Shown: piece by piece, positions 8,776-18,540 of the stretch
How the letters are laid out: each line of letters starts with the position of its first letter
Numbering within the stretch: position 1 is the first letter of the stretch
Source: Bradyrhizobium sp. SZCCT0231
Lineage (GTDB): Bacteria; Pseudomonadota; Alphaproteobacteria; Rhizobiales; Xanthobacteraceae
Direction: 5' to 3'
Length of the DNA stretch: 64,000 nucleotides
Assembly (NCBI RefSeq): GCF_018130245.1
Contig: NZ_JAFCKP010000004.1
Span: 186,001 to 250,000, forward strand
Made by a program: the position numbers and the translations under genes
Notes under the pieces: generated by a model
The model's database searches: none
Told to the model about the DNA's origin: nothing
What the model saw: the letters and a program-made list of their open reading frames with translations, nothing else

Positions 8776-9345
8776 ATGTTCATTCAAACCGAAGCCACCC
8801 CCAATCCCGCCACGCTGAAGTTCATTCCCGGCCGCGTCGTGGTCGACGGCAGCCCGGTGGAGTTTTCGAGCCGCGAAGCCGCTGGCCGTTCGCCGCTCGC
8901 CGAAAAGCTGTTCGACGTGCCCGGCGTCACCGGCGTGTTCTACGGATCGGACTTCATCACCGTGACCAAGGCGAGCGGTGAATGGCAGCAGCTCAAGCCT
9001 GCGATTCTCGGCGCCATCATGGAGCACTACATGTCCGGCGCGCCGCTGCTCGCCGGCGGCGAAGCGCACAGCGATGCCGATCTCGACGACGGGGACGAGT
9101 TCTTCGACGAGGCCGATGCCGAGACGGTCGACATGATCAAGGACCTGATCGAGACCCGCGTGCGGCCGGCCGTCGCCAATGACGGCGGCGACATCACCTT
9201 CCGCGGCTTCAAGGACGGCATCGTCTATCTCAACATGAAGGGCGCCTGCTCCGGCTGCCCGTCCTCGACCGCGACGCTGCAGCACGGCATCCAGAACCTC
9301 TTGAAGCACTTCGTGCCCGACGTGGTCGAAGTCCGGCCGATGTGA
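8776..9345 (+). CDS. NifU family Fe-S scaffold/carrier protein (Nfu type)
   Basis: A 189-residue protein with the N-terminal Nfu_N domain (IQTEATPNPATLKFIPG) and a C-terminal NifU-like domain carrying the CSGC motif (Cys158, Cys161) that binds a [4Fe-4S] cluster. It delivers Fe-S clusters to apoproteins in the cytoplasm. The ATG at 8776 has GGAGA seven bases upstream and matches the conserved N-terminus; a longer in-frame start adds nine unlikely residues. This protein type commonly lies before tsaB in Rhizobiales. Confidence 0.93.
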   Translation: MFIQTEATPNPATLKFIPGRVVVDGSPVEFSSREAAGRSPLAEKLFDVPGVTGVFYGSDFITVTKASGEWQQLKPAILGAIMEHYMSGAPLLAGGEAHSDADLDDGDEFFDEADAETVDMIKDLIETRVRPAVANDGGDITFRGFKDGIVYLNMKGACSGCPSSTATLQHGIQNLLKHFVPDVVEVRPM

Positions 9346-9352
9346 TCGATCC

Positions 9353-9432
9353 GCGAATGGCGAGTAGCGAATGGCGAATGGCATTCCGATCGGCTAGACT
9401 ATTCGCTATTCGCCACTCGCCATTCGCTTTTT
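9353..9432 (+). repeat. Hairpin repeat with T-run abutting tsaB start
   Basis: Perfect 13-base arms GCGAATGGCGAGT (9353-9365) and ACTCGCCATTCGC (9415-9427) enclose further complementary repeats of GCGAATGG type. Five T residues follow at 9428-9432, and the tsaB ATG begins at 9434. The structure resembles a rho-independent terminator for nfu, yet it leaves tsaB without room for a Shine-Dalgarno site. Confidence 0.8.
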
Positions 9433-9433
9433 C

Positions 9434-10126
9434 ATGCTGATCCTTGCCATCGATACTGCGCTCGAGGCCTGCGCGGCGGCCGTGCTGGACACCGACGCCG
9501 GCGAGTTTCTCGCCCAGGAATCGCTGCTCATGAAGCGCGGCCATGCCGAGGCGCTGATGCCGCTGATCGCGCGCGTGATGCGATCCGCCAACCTCGCCTT
9601 CACCTCGCTCGACCGCATCGCCGTCACCGTCGGCCCCGGCAGCTTCACCGGCCTGCGCGTCGGCATCTCGGCGGCGCGCGGCCTTGCGCTTGCGGCGAAT
9701 CGGCCGGCGGTCGGGCTGACGACGTTGTCGGCCTATGCCGCCACCGTCGTCGGCCAGGGCAAACCGGCGCCGGTGATCTCTGCGATCGATGCGCGGCACG
9801 ATCACGTCTATTTCCAGATCGTCGCCGGCGACGGCAGCCAGCTGGTGCGGCCGGGCATCGCGCCCATCGACGAGGCGATTGCGGCCTCGCAATTCGGCGC
9901 GCCGCATCTGGTCGGCAATGCCGCAAACATCCTCGCCGAGCGTTGGCCGAAGGACGGACCGCAGCCGGTCGCGGTCGACGCGCAGCCCGCGCCCGACATC
10001 GGCTGGGTCGCATGGCTCGGAGCCGCAGCCGATCCCGAAACGAACCCGGCGCGGCCGTTCTATCTGAAGGCGCCGGACGCCAAGCCGGCTGCACAGACGC
10101 CGCTCGCACAAGCCGCGAGCTCATGA
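9434..10126 (+). CDS. tsaB: tRNA t6A37 biosynthesis protein TsaB
   Basis: A 230-residue ASKHA-fold protein. The N-terminus MLILAIDTALEACAAAVLD and the VTVGPGSFTGLRVGISAARG segment are diagnostic for TsaB, the partner of TsaD and TsaE in forming threonylcarbamoyl-adenosine at position 37 of ANN-decoding tRNAs. The start is fixed by the conserved first residues. No ribosome site is visible because a hairpin and T-run lie immediately upstream. The stop overlaps the rimI start (ATGA), showing translational coupling. TsaE is encoded at 60288 in the same window. Confidence 0.94.
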   Translation: MLILAIDTALEACAAAVLDTDAGEFLAQESLLMKRGHAEALMPLIARVMRSANLAFTSLDRIAVTVGPGSFTGLRVGISAARGLALAANRPAVGLTTLSAYAATVVGQGKPAPVISAIDARHDHVYFQIVAGDGSQLVRPGIAPIDEAIAASQFGAPHLVGNAANILAERWPKDGPQPVAVDAQPAPDIGWVAWLGAAADPETNPARPFYLKAPDAKPAAQTPLAQAASS

Positions 10127-10608
10127 TGAAATGGCTGTCGGAATGGTGGCGCGGCGGCACGGCCGCCGTCGAGCCCGCGACCATGCGCGACGCCGCACGG
10201 CTGGCGCAGCTGCACGGCGCCTCCTTCGCGCACGGCTGGGGCGAAGGCGAGTTCGAGAGCATGATGAGCGAGCGCAACACGCTGGTGCATCGCTTGCGTC
10301 TCGGCCGCAAGACGATCGGCTTTGCCGTGTCGCGGATCGGCGCGGACGAAGCGGAAATTCTCTCGATTGCAGTGGACGGGGCTTACCGCGGCCGCGGCCT
10401 CTCCCGCACGCTGCTGATGACCCACCTCGGCCATCTCGCCGGGCGCGGCGTACGCACGATATTTCTCGAAGTTGAGGAAAATAACCAGCCGGCGCGGCGG
10501 CTCTACGCCGGGTGCGGATTCGTGGTGGTCGGACGCCGCGATCGCTACTATAAGCAGCCCGACGGGGAACAATTGAACGCCCTTCTGATGCGACGTGACT
10601 TGTCGTAA
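10123..10608 (+). CDS. rimI: Ribosomal protein S18 alanine N-acetyltransferase RimI
   Basis: A 161-residue GNAT acetyltransferase. The acetyl-CoA loop is DGAYRGRGLSRTLL, and the FLEVEENNQPARRLYAGCGF segment is highly typical of RimI, which acetylates the N-terminus of ribosomal protein S18. The ATG at 10123 overlaps the tsaB stop; a second ATG directly follows at 10126. The tsaB-rimI pair is widely conserved and supports the assignment. The N-terminal 15 residues (MMKWLSEWWRGG) are Trp-rich. Confidence 0.9.
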   Translation: MMKWLSEWWRGGTAAVEPATMRDAARLAQLHGASFAHGWGEGEFESMMSERNTLVHRLRLGRKTIGFAVSRIGADEAEILSIAVDGAYRGRGLSRTLLMTHLGHLAGRGVRTIFLEVEENNQPARRLYAGCGFVVVGRRDRYYKQPDGEQLNALLMRRDLS

Positions 10609-10647
10609 CATTGGTGGCAGAAAGCGGCCCGCCAGGCAGACAACGCT

Positions 10648-11103
10648 ATGACCACACTGAAACCTTCTCCTGCATCCAAGGCGTCCGATATCGAGTCGCG
10701 CTGCGCCGCCACGGGCATGCGCATGACCGAGCAGCGCCGCGTCATCGCCCGCGTGCTCGCGGAAGCTGCCGATCATCCCGATGTCGAGGAACTGTACCGG
10801 CGCTGCGTTGCGGTCGACGACAAGATCTCGATCTCGACCGTCTATCGCACCGTGAAACTGTTCGAGGATGCCGGCATCATCGAGCGCCACGATTTCCGCG
10901 AGGGCCGCGCGCGCTACGAGCAGATGCGCGACAGCCATCACGACCACCTCATCAATCTGCGTGACGGCAAGGTGATCGAGTTCACTTCCGAAGAGATCGA
11001 GAAGCTCCAGGCGGAGATCGCCCGCAAGCTCGGCTACCGTCTGGTCGACCACCGGCTCGAGCTCTATTGCGTCCCGCTCGACGACGACAAGCCGACGTCT
11101 TGA
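10648..11103 (+). CDS. fur: Fur family metal-dependent repressor (Fur/Mur)
   Basis: A 151-residue Fur superfamily repressor: N-terminal winged helix (residues 10-90, with DKISISTVYRTVKLFEDAG as recognition region) and C-terminal dimer domain with the metal-binding HHDHL. The CxxC pair that binds structural zinc in E. coli Fur is absent, the equivalent stretch reading HLINLRDGKVIEF. In Bradyrhizobium the orthologous protein has been described both as Fur and as the manganese-responsive Mur, acting on irr and mntH. This window also carries irr. It lies 39 bases after rimI and is probably part of the same transcript. Confidence 0.9.
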   Translation: MTTLKPSPASKASDIESRCAATGMRMTEQRRVIARVLAEAADHPDVEELYRRCVAVDDKISISTVYRTVKLFEDAGIIERHDFREGRARYEQMRDSHHDHLINLRDGKVIEFTSEEIEKLQAEIARKLGYRLVDHRLELYCVPLDDDKPTS

Positions 11104-11106
11104 TTG

Positions 11107-11153
11107 GGCATGACCTTGTCGGAAAACCGCTTCACACTTTTCCGGGTCATGCC
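11107..11153. repeat. Short dispersed palindrome, copy 1
   Basis: A 47-base element with arms GGCATGACC (11107-11115) and GGTCATGCC (11145-11153) around a conserved interior reading TCGGAAAACCGCTTC. A close relative occurs at 29885-29931 with arms AGCATGATC and GATCATGCT. The element type is abundant in Rhizobiales genomes. Here it occupies almost the entire gap between fur and the HAD hydrolase gene and ends four bases before the likely GTG start. Confidence 0.85.
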
Positions 11154-11156
11154 TTA

Positions 11157-11837
11157 GTGCCGATCGACCTCATCATCTTCGATTGTGACGGCGTGCTCGT
11201 GGACAGCGAGGTGATCTCCTGTCGTGCGCATGCTGACGTGCTGACCCGGCACGGCTATCCGATCACGTCGGAGCAGGTGTTCGCGCGCTTCCTTGGCCGC
11301 TCGACAAAACAGGCCAATCTCGAGATCGAAACCGAGCTCGGCCGCAAGCTGCCCGAGGCCTATCACGGCGATCTCCAGGACGAGCTGTTCCGATCGTTCG
11401 AGGCCGACCTCGAAGCCATCCGCGGCATCCACGACGTGCTCGATGTCGTCACGCAAGCCGTCTGTGTCGCCTCCAGCGGCTCGCATCCGCGCATGCGGGT
11501 GAGCCTCGGAAGCACGGGGCTTTATGAGCGTCTCGCGCCAAATATCTTCTCGGCCTCACAGGTCAAGAACGGCAAGCCGGCGCCGGACCTGTTCCTGTTC
11601 GCGGCGAACGAAATGGGCGTATCGCCCGGGCGCTGCGTCGTGATCGAGGACAGCCTGGCCGGGATTGCCGGCGCCCGCGCCGCCGGCATGACCGTGTTCG
11701 GCTTTTACGGGGGCAGCCACTGCCGCGACGGCTATGCCCAGACGCTGCGCCAGGCGGGCGCCGACCTGACCTTTGCCGACATGCGTCAGCTGCCGGAGCT
11801 GGTCCGGCGGGTCGAGACGGACGTCCTGGCGGGCTGA
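11157..11837 (+). CDS. HAD-superfamily phosphatase, phosphoglucomutase-like branch
   Basis: A 226-residue HAD hydrolase. Motif I is DCDGVLVDSE (nucleophile Asp9, acid Asp11), motif II the VASSGS serine, motif III the Lys in VKNGKPAPDLFL, and motif IV VIEDSLAGIAGARAAGM. These mark the beta-phosphoglucomutase/phosphatase subgroup of unknown substrate. I place the start at GTG 11157 because the upstream palindrome would otherwise be coding; a further upstream start cannot be excluded and no ribosome site is obvious. It follows fur on the same strand. Confidence 0.82.
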   Translation: MPIDLIIFDCDGVLVDSEVISCRAHADVLTRHGYPITSEQVFARFLGRSTKQANLEIETELGRKLPEAYHGDLQDELFRSFEADLEAIRGIHDVLDVVTQAVCVASSGSHPRMRVSLGSTGLYERLAPNIFSASQVKNGKPAPDLFLFAANEMGVSPGRCVVIEDSLAGIAGARAAGMTVFGFYGGSHCRDGYAQTLRQAGADLTFADMRQLPELVRRVETDVLAG

Positions 11838-11845
11838 TGATTGCC

Positions 11846-11959
11846 GTCATTCCGGGGCGCCTCGAAGAGGCGAACTCTGGTGCGCCCCTGCGCACCTGAG
11901 AATCTCGCGCCAAAACCTCCGGATTCCGGGTTCGCGACTGCGTCGCGCCCCGGAATGAC
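11846..11959. repeat. Palindromic intergenic repeat (REP-like)
   Basis: Perfect 15-base outer arms, GTCATTCCGGGGCGC at 11846-11860 and its complement at 11945-11959, with additional interior hairpins. The element occupies the gap between the HAD gene and miaB and differs in sequence from the other repeat classes in the window. It may end the upstream transcript or stabilise its 3' end. Confidence 0.8.
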
Positions 11960-12040
11960 AGGCTCAGGCCCCCAATCGCTGGATTTTCGTCCCTTCAGCC
12001 TATATCTGATGGCCGTCCTCCACCGCCATTTTCGGGTTCC

Positions 12041-13435
12041 ATGACGCCGCCGCGCAAGCTGCACATCAAATCATATGGCTGCCAGATGAACGTCTACGAT
12101 GCCCAGCGCATGGTGGACACGCTGGCGCCGGAAGGATTCGTGGAGACGGCGAGCGCAGAGGATGCCGACCTCGTCATCCTCAACACCTGCCATATCCGCG
12201 AAAAGGCCTCCGAGAAGGTCTATTCCGAGCTCGGGCGCTTACGCGTCGCCAAGGACGAGGCCGCGCGCGGGGGCCGCGCGATGCAGATTGCGGTCGCGGG
12301 CTGCGTGGCACAGGCCGAGGGTGAGGAGATCGTGCGCCGGGCGCCGGTCGTCGACGTCGTGGTCGGACCGCAGAGCTACCATCATCTGCCCGAGCTGTTG
12401 AAACGCGCCGGCGATGAAGGCCGTGCGATCGAGACCGAATTTCCGGCCGCCGACAAGTTCGGCTTCCTGGCCCAGCCGAAACCCGATGCGATCCGCGCGC
12501 GCGGTATTTCCGCCTTCGTCACGGTGCAGGAAGGCTGCGACAAGTTCTGCACCTTCTGCGTCGTGCCATACACGCGCGGCGCCGAAGTCTCGCGCCCCGT
12601 GGCGAAGATCGTCGACGACGTGAAGCGGCTTGCCGACAACGGCGTGCGCGAGCTCACCTTGATTGGGCAGAACGTCAACGCCTATCACGGCGAGGGGCCG
12701 GACGGAAAAACCTGGCCGCTCGGCCGGCTGCTCGAGCATTTGGCGACGATTCCGGGAATCGCGCGGCTGCGCTATTCGACCAGCCACCCCCGCGACGTCG
12801 ATGACAGCCTGATCGCAGCCCATCGCGATCTGGATGCCCTGATGCCGTTCGTGCACCTGCCGGTGCAGTCGGGCTCGGACCGGATTCTGGCGGCCATGAA
12901 CCGCAAACATACTGCCGATGATTACCGGCGCGTCATCGACCGTTTTCGCACCGCACGCCAAGACATTGCTTTTTCATCAGATTTTATCGTCGGCTTCCCC
13001 GGCGAAAGCGAGCAAGATTTTCTCGCGACCCTCGCGCTTGTCACGCAAATCGGTTACGCTGCGGCTTATTCGTTCAAATACTCCGCCCGGCCGGGAACGC
13101 CGGCTGCGGACATGCAGGAGACGGTGTCCCCCGCCGAGATGGACCAGCGATTGGAGCGGCTCCAGGAACTGATCGACAGCCAGCAATCGGCCTTCAACAA
13201 GGCCGCGATTGGCTCAACGGTCGATGTGCTGTTCGAGCGTCCGGCGCGCAAGGAGGGCCAGATTGTCGGCCGCACCGCCTACCTCCAGCCCGCCCATGTG
13301 ATGGCGTCGCCCGAGATCATCGGACAAATCCTGCCGGTCCACATCGGCAGCCTCGAGCGCTACAGTTTTCTCGGCGAGCTCGTGACGCCGCGTGGCGCGC
13401 GCGAGCCCGCTTTATCGCAAGCCACTGGAGCCTGA
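12041..13435 (+). CDS. miaB: tRNA-2-methylthio-N6-isopentenyladenosine synthase
   Basis: A 464-residue radical SAM methylthiotransferase. The N-terminal UPF0004 domain supplies auxiliary-cluster cysteines in YGCQMN, NTCHIR and AGCVAQ. The radical SAM triad C166-x3-C170-x2-C173 lies in [10 protein letters not shown], and a TRAM domain follows at the C-terminus. It adds the methylthio group to i6A37 of tRNAs reading UNN codons. The ATG at 12041 gives the family-typical start [15 protein letters not shown]. phoH follows after four bases, starting the conserved miaB-phoH-ybeY-corC-lnt cluster. Confidence 0.96.
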   Translation: MTPPRKLHIKSYGCQMNVYDAQRMVDTLAPEGFVETASAEDADLVILNTCHIREKASEKVYSELGRLRVAKDEAARGGRAMQIAVAGCVAQAEGEEIVRRAPVVDVVVGPQSYHHLPELLKRAGDEGRAIETEFPAADKFGFLAQPKPDAIRARGISAFVTVQEGCDKFCTFCVVPYTRGAEVSRPVAKIVDDVKRLADNGVRELTLIGQNVNAYHGEGPDGKTWPLGRLLEHLATIPGIARLRYSTSHPRDVDDSLIAAHRDLDALMPFVHLPVQSGSDRILAAMNRKHTADDYRRVIDRFRTARQDIAFSSDFIVGFPGESEQDFLATLALVTQIGYAAAYSFKYSARPGTPAADMQETVSPAEMDQRLERLQELIDSQQSAFNKAAIGSTVDVLFERPARKEGQIVGRTAYLQPAHVMASPEIIGQILPVHIGSLERYSFLGELVTPRGAREPALSQATGA

Positions 13436-13439
13436 ACCC

Positions 13440-14495
<1,056 letters not shown>

Positions 14496-14553
14496 CGAGG
14501 CAACACCGGACCCAGAGGGCGCGAACACGGCGCCTTTCGTCCGAGACAACACA

Positions 14554-15063
14554 ATGTCCCATCCCAACCTTCCCATGACCGAGGTCCTCGTCGTCGCCGA
14601 TTGCTGGCAGCACGAGCCCGATTCCGAAGCCGTGATCCAGCGCGCGGTGGCGGCCGCCGCCGAGAGCGTCGATGACGACGTTGCCGACGCGGAAGTGGCT
14701 GTGATGCTGACCGATGACGCCGGCATCCGTGCCCTCAACAGCAACTGGCGCGGTATCGACAAGCCGACCAACGTGCTCTCGTTCCCCGCGCTGCAGCCGG
14801 AAGGCGAATGGAAAGAAGGCGATGCGCCGCGCATGCTCGGCGACATCGCGATCGCCTATGAGACCATGCGGCGCGAGGCGGACGAGGAACAAAAGCCGTT
14901 CGACCACCATTTGAGCCATCTCGCCGTGCATGGGTTCCTGCACCTGATCGGTTACGATCACGAAAACGACGGCGACGCCGAGGAGATGGAAGCGCTCGAA
15001 CGTGAGATCCTGGCCCATCTCGGCATACCCGATCCCTATGCAGACCGCCCGGGGACGCATTGA
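14554..15063 (+). CDS. ybeY: Endoribonuclease YbeY (rRNA maturation)
   Basis: A 169-residue metal-dependent endoribonuclease. The zinc-binding motif HGFLHLIGYDH and the preceding LGDIAIAYE strand are the UPF0054 signature. It takes part in 16S rRNA 3'-end maturation and ribosome quality control. The internal stretch NSNWRGIDKPTNVLSFP is also characteristic. The start at 14554 begins MSHPNLPMTEV; an in-frame ATG at residue 8 is an alternative. The corC start lies two bases after the stop, consistent with one transcript. Confidence 0.95.
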   Translation: MSHPNLPMTEVLVVADCWQHEPDSEAVIQRAVAAAAESVDDDVADAEVAVMLTDDAGIRALNSNWRGIDKPTNVLSFPALQPEGEWKEGDAPRMLGDIAIAYETMRREADEEQKPFDHHLSHLAVHGFLHLIGYDHENDGDAEEMEALEREILAHLGIPDPYADRPGTH

Positions 15064-15064
15064 G

Positions 15065-16183
15065 ATGCCGGATTCCGATCCGATCCACGACAATCCGCGC
15101 AACACGGCCAATTTGCCGGCCGTGGTGACACAGGGCGAGGTGATGCGCCCGACGGCGGACAACTGGCTGCTGCGCGCCATCCGGACGCTGTTCGGCTGGA
15201 AGGCGGGATCGGTCCGCGACGACCTGCAGATCGTGCTGAATGCGACGACACCCGACGACACCGGGTTTTCGGCGGTCGAACGCACCATGCTGCGCAACAT
15301 CCTCGGCCTGCATGAGCGCCGTATCGCCGACGTCATGGTGCATCGCGCCGACATCGTCGCAGTGAAGCGCGACATCCCGCTCGGGGAACTGATGGACCGC
15401 TTCGAGAGCGCCGGCCATTCCCGCCTCGTCGTTTACAACGAGACGCTCGACGATCCCGTCGGCATCGTCCACATCCGCGACCTGCTCGCCTTCATGACCG
15501 CACGCGCCCGCGTGTCGGAAGCCACCAAGACCAAGCGCAAGAAGCCGCTGCCGGCCGGGCTCGACCTGCGCGCGGTCGATCTCGCGCTGCCGCTTCATGA
15601 CGCGCACATCATCCGCAAGCTGCTCTACGTGCCGCCGTCGATGCGGGCGATCGACCTGCTCGCGCAGATGCAGGCCTCGCGCATCCATCTGGCGCTGGTG
15701 GTCGACGAATATGGCGGCAGCGACGGGCTGGTCTCGATCGAGGACATCGTCGAGCAGATCGTCGGCGAGATCGACGACGAGCACGACAGCGACGAGCCGC
15801 CCTCGATCGTGCGCCTGCCCGACAACGCCTTCATCGCCGACGCCCGCGCCAGCCTCGACGACGTCCGCTCGGTGATCGGCGAAGACTTCGTCACCGGCGA
15901 GGCCGGCGAGGAGGTGGAGACGCTGGGCGGCTATCTCGTCAGCTTCGTCGGACGTCTGCCGGTGCGCGGCGAGGTCATCTCGGGCCCCGGCACTTACGAG
16001 GTCGAGGTGCTCGATGCCGATCCGCGCCGCGTCAAGCGGCTGCGCATCTCGACGCGGAAGGAGCGTCCGGCGCCGCGCACCCAGCGCGAGAGCCGGCGCC
16101 GTGAAGCCCCGCCGGAGAGCGGACAACCGCCGGCCAGCGACACGCCCACGCCGCCGCCGAGCGACGGGGCCGGCCCGCAGTGA
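15065..16183 (+). CDS. CorC/HlyC-type protein with paired CBS domains
   Basis: A 372-residue soluble protein with two CBS motifs (about residues 90-240) followed by a CorC_HlyC transporter-associated domain (about 265-345). There is no N-terminal CNNM membrane domain. The segments RRIADVMVHRADIVAV and LALVVDEYGGSDGLVSIEDI are diagnostic. E. coli CorC (YbeX) is linked to magnesium/cobalt efflux and more recently to ribosome metabolism; the ybeY-corC-lnt order is the same here. The C-terminus is a charged, Pro-rich low-complexity tail. Confidence 0.9.
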   Translation: MPDSDPIHDNPRNTANLPAVVTQGEVMRPTADNWLLRAIRTLFGWKAGSVRDDLQIVLNATTPDDTGFSAVERTMLRNILGLHERRIADVMVHRADIVAVKRDIPLGELMDRFESAGHSRLVVYNETLDDPVGIVHIRDLLAFMTARARVSEATKTKRKKPLPAGLDLRAVDLALPLHDAHIIRKLLYVPPSMRAIDLLAQMQASRIHLALVVDEYGGSDGLVSIEDIVEQIVGEIDDEHDSDEPPSIVRLPDNAFIADARASLDDVRSVIGEDFVTGEAGEEVETLGGYLVSFVGRLPVRGEVISGPGTYEVEVLDADPRRVKRLRISTRKERPAPRTQRESRRREAPPESGQPPASDTPTPPPSDGAGPQ

Positions 16184-17793
16184 GTCCATCGCAGCGACTT
16201 CGGCAGATTGCGCTTGCCGTCATCCTCACCTGGGGATGGCAGCGCGCCGTCATCGCCATGGCGGCCGGGGCACTGTCGGTGCTGGCGCTGGCGCCGTTCA
16301 ACCTCTTCCCGGTGCTGTTCGTCACCTTCCCGGTGCTGGTCTGGCTGATCGACGGCGCCGGGGGCGGCCGCTATGGCGGCGTCCCCGCCGCCGCGTTGAC
16401 CGGCTACTGGTTCGGGCTCGGCTATTTCGTGCCCGGCCTCTACTGGATCGGCTACGCCTTCTTCGTCGACGCCGACATGTTCGCCTGGCTGACGCCGTTC
16501 GCCGTGCTGGGCCTGCCGGCCTATCTTGCGATCTTCACGGCGATCGGCTTTGCGCTGGCGCGCCTGCTCTGGACCAAGAACGCCACGCGCGTGCTGGCGC
16601 TCGCAGCGAGCCTCACCATCAGCGAATGGCTGCGCGGTCACGCGCTGACCGGCTTTCCCTGGAACGCGTTCGGCTACGCGCTCTCCGAGCCACTGCCGCT
16701 GGCGCAGACGGCCTCGCTGATCGGCCTGTGGGGTATGACATTCCTGACGGTTGCGATCTTCGCAAGCCCAGCGACGCTGATCGACCGCACGCCCGATGGC
16801 CGCCTGCAATGGCGTGTGCCGGCCGCCGCCGTCACGCTCCTGATTGCCATGAGCATCTTCGGCGCAATCCGCCTGTCGCTGCATCCGACCACGATTGTAT
16901 CAGGCGCCAAGCTGCGCCTGATGCAGCCGAACCTGCAGCAGGACGCGAAATTCAACTACGCCGCCAAAGCGCAGGTGATGAAGACGTATCTCGCGCTGTC
17001 GGACCGCGCCTCCGGCCCGCAATCCACCGGCGTGCGCGATGCCACCATCCTGATCTGGCCGGAATCCGCCTTTCCGTTCTTCCTGACCCGCGAAGCCGAC
17101 GCGATGGCGCAAATCGCCGACCTCCTGCCGAAGGGCACCGTGCTGATCACGGGGTCGGTCCGCGCGCCCGACCTGCCGCGGGGCACGCCGATCACGCGCG
17201 CCTATAACTCGATCTACGTGATCGATCACGACGGCAGCGTGCTTGCAGTGTACGACAAGCTGCATCTGGTACCGTTCGGAGAATTTCTTCCCTACCAGGC
17301 GCTGATGGAGAAGCTCGGTTTCGAGCAACTGACGCGTGTGCGCGGCGGCTTCATTCCCGGCACCGTGCGGCATGCACTGCCGGTCGCCGGCGCGCCGCCT
17401 GCGCTGCCGCTGATCTGCTACGAGGCCATCTTTCCCGGCGAAGTGGCTGGACGCAACGAACGTCCGGGCTGGATCGTGAACCTCACCAATGACGGCTGGT
17501 TCGGCATCTCGACAGGTCCCTATCAGCATCTGGAGCAGTCGCGGATGCGCGCGATCGAGCTCGGATTGCCGCTGGTCCGCTCTGCCAATACCGGTATCTC
17601 CGCAGTGATCGATCCGGTCGGGCGCACGATCGCGAGCCTCGGCCTCGGCCTCGAAGGCGTTTTGGATGCAAACCTGCCGGCCGCGATTCCACCGACCGTC
17701 TATGCACGGGTGGGTGATGCGCCCGCAGCCATGCTCGTCGCGGTGGCCGTGCTCCTGGCGGTCCGCCGACGCGTCGCCAAGCGCAAGCCCTGA
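16180..17793 (+). CDS. lnt: Apolipoprotein N-acyltransferase
   Basis: A 537-residue inner-membrane protein with about six N-terminal transmembrane helices and a periplasmic nitrilase-fold domain. The catalytic triad can be read as Glu in WPESAFPFF, Lys in YDKLHLVPFGEFLPY and Cys in LICYEAIFPGE. It transfers a fatty acid from phospholipid to the N-terminal Cys of lipoproteins. The start is a GTG at 16180 whose last two bases lie in the corC stop (GTGA overlap). A C-terminal helix closes the protein. Confidence 0.95.
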   Translation: MSPSQRLRQIALAVILTWGWQRAVIAMAAGALSVLALAPFNLFPVLFVTFPVLVWLIDGAGGGRYGGVPAAALTGYWFGLGYFVPGLYWIGYAFFVDADMFAWLTPFAVLGLPAYLAIFTAIGFALARLLWTKNATRVLALAASLTISEWLRGHALTGFPWNAFGYALSEPLPLAQTASLIGLWGMTFLTVAIFASPATLIDRTPDGRLQWRVPAAAVTLLIAMSIFGAIRLSLHPTTIVSGAKLRLMQPNLQQDAKFNYAAKAQVMKTYLALSDRASGPQSTGVRDATILIWPESAFPFFLTREADAMAQIADLLPKGTVLITGSVRAPDLPRGTPITRAYNSIYVIDHDGSVLAVYDKLHLVPFGEFLPYQALMEKLGFEQLTRVRGGFIPGTVRHALPVAGAPPALPLICYEAIFPGEVAGRNERPGWIVNLTNDGWFGISTGPYQHLEQSRMRAIELGLPLVRSANTGISAVIDPVGRTIASLGLGLEGVLDANLPAAIPPTVYARVGDAPAAMLVAVAVLLAVRRRVAKRKP

Positions 17794-18011
17794 TCGTACC
17801 GCCGCCGAAGCGGCCGGAATCCTTTGACAACCGTAGTCCCACGGTTGACAGACTGCACGCGGGCTCCCCATTCTGCACCGGCTGCGAAAGACAGCGGTGC
17901 GTTGCTAAATTTCTCCGCAATGTTTCCCAATAACAGGGTTTGATTTTGCGATGTTGCACCCGAGGCATGCTTGATCATTGCGCCGAAGGTGATGTTTGGA
18001 GGGCTGAGGAA

Positions 18012-18425
18012 ATGTCGAAAGCGCCCAACCCTGTTGACAAATATGTCGGCAGCCGCGTGCGTATGCGCCGCATCATGTTGGGCATGAGCCAGGAAAAGCT
18101 CGGTGAAGCTTTGGGCCTGACTTTCCAGCAGATTCAGAAATACGAGAAGGGCACCAACCGGGTCGGCGCGAGCCGCATCCAGCAAATTGCCGAGATTCTC
18201 CAGGTGCCGGTGTCCTTCCTGTTCGAGGGCGGCCCGAGCGGCGTGCCGGGTCCGAATGGCTTCAGCGAAGGCGCCTCGCCCTCTTACGTCTCGGACTTTC
18301 TCGCGACCTCCGAAGGGCTCGCCTTGACCAAGGCATTCACGCGAATCACCGATTCGAAGATGCGCCGCTCGATCGTCGATCTCGTCGAGCAGATTGCGGC
18401 CCGCGAGGGCCCCGACAAGCGCTGA
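18012..18425 (+). CDS. XRE-family regulator (PraR/PhrR type)
   Basis: A 137-residue DNA-binding protein. The helix-turn-helix covers roughly residues 12-66 (VGSRVRMRRIMLGMSQEKL, then LTFQQIQKYEKG). It matches the rhizobial PraR/PhrR group, which controls biofilm, quorum-sensing or stress-related genes. The ATG at 18012 has GGAGGG and GAGGA just upstream; a longer in-frame start lacks conserved sequence. The 218-base upstream gap contains TTGACA at 17824 and 17845 around a short CCGT/ACGG palindrome, but no convincing -10. In other alphaproteobacteria this gene sits between lnt and metK. Confidence 0.87.
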   Translation: MSKAPNPVDKYVGSRVRMRRIMLGMSQEKLGEALGLTFQQIQKYEKGTNRVGASRIQQIAEILQVPVSFLFEGGPSGVPGPNGFSEGASPSYVSDFLATSEGLALTKAFTRITDSKMRRSIVDLVEQIAAREGPDKR

Positions 18426-18540
18426 AGCGCATGTCCATGGCGATTTGAGACTGCGCCAGATCTGTCCTATGTCGTCATTTACGACCGCGCCTTGATGCGC
18501 GTCCGCTTCGATGATGCGATTCAAAGGCACAGATGCGTCC

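Noticed and set aside
10123-10128. ATG at 10126 as rimI start instead of 10123
   Set aside because: Both are possible, but the ATGA overlap at 10123 with the tsaB stop is the usual coupled arrangement, and the difference is one residue.
17794-18011. Possible SAM riboswitch or metK remnant upstream of the XRE gene
   Set aside because: No SAM-binding aptamer core and no metK-like coding sequence could be found in the gap; only weak promoter-like hexamers are present.
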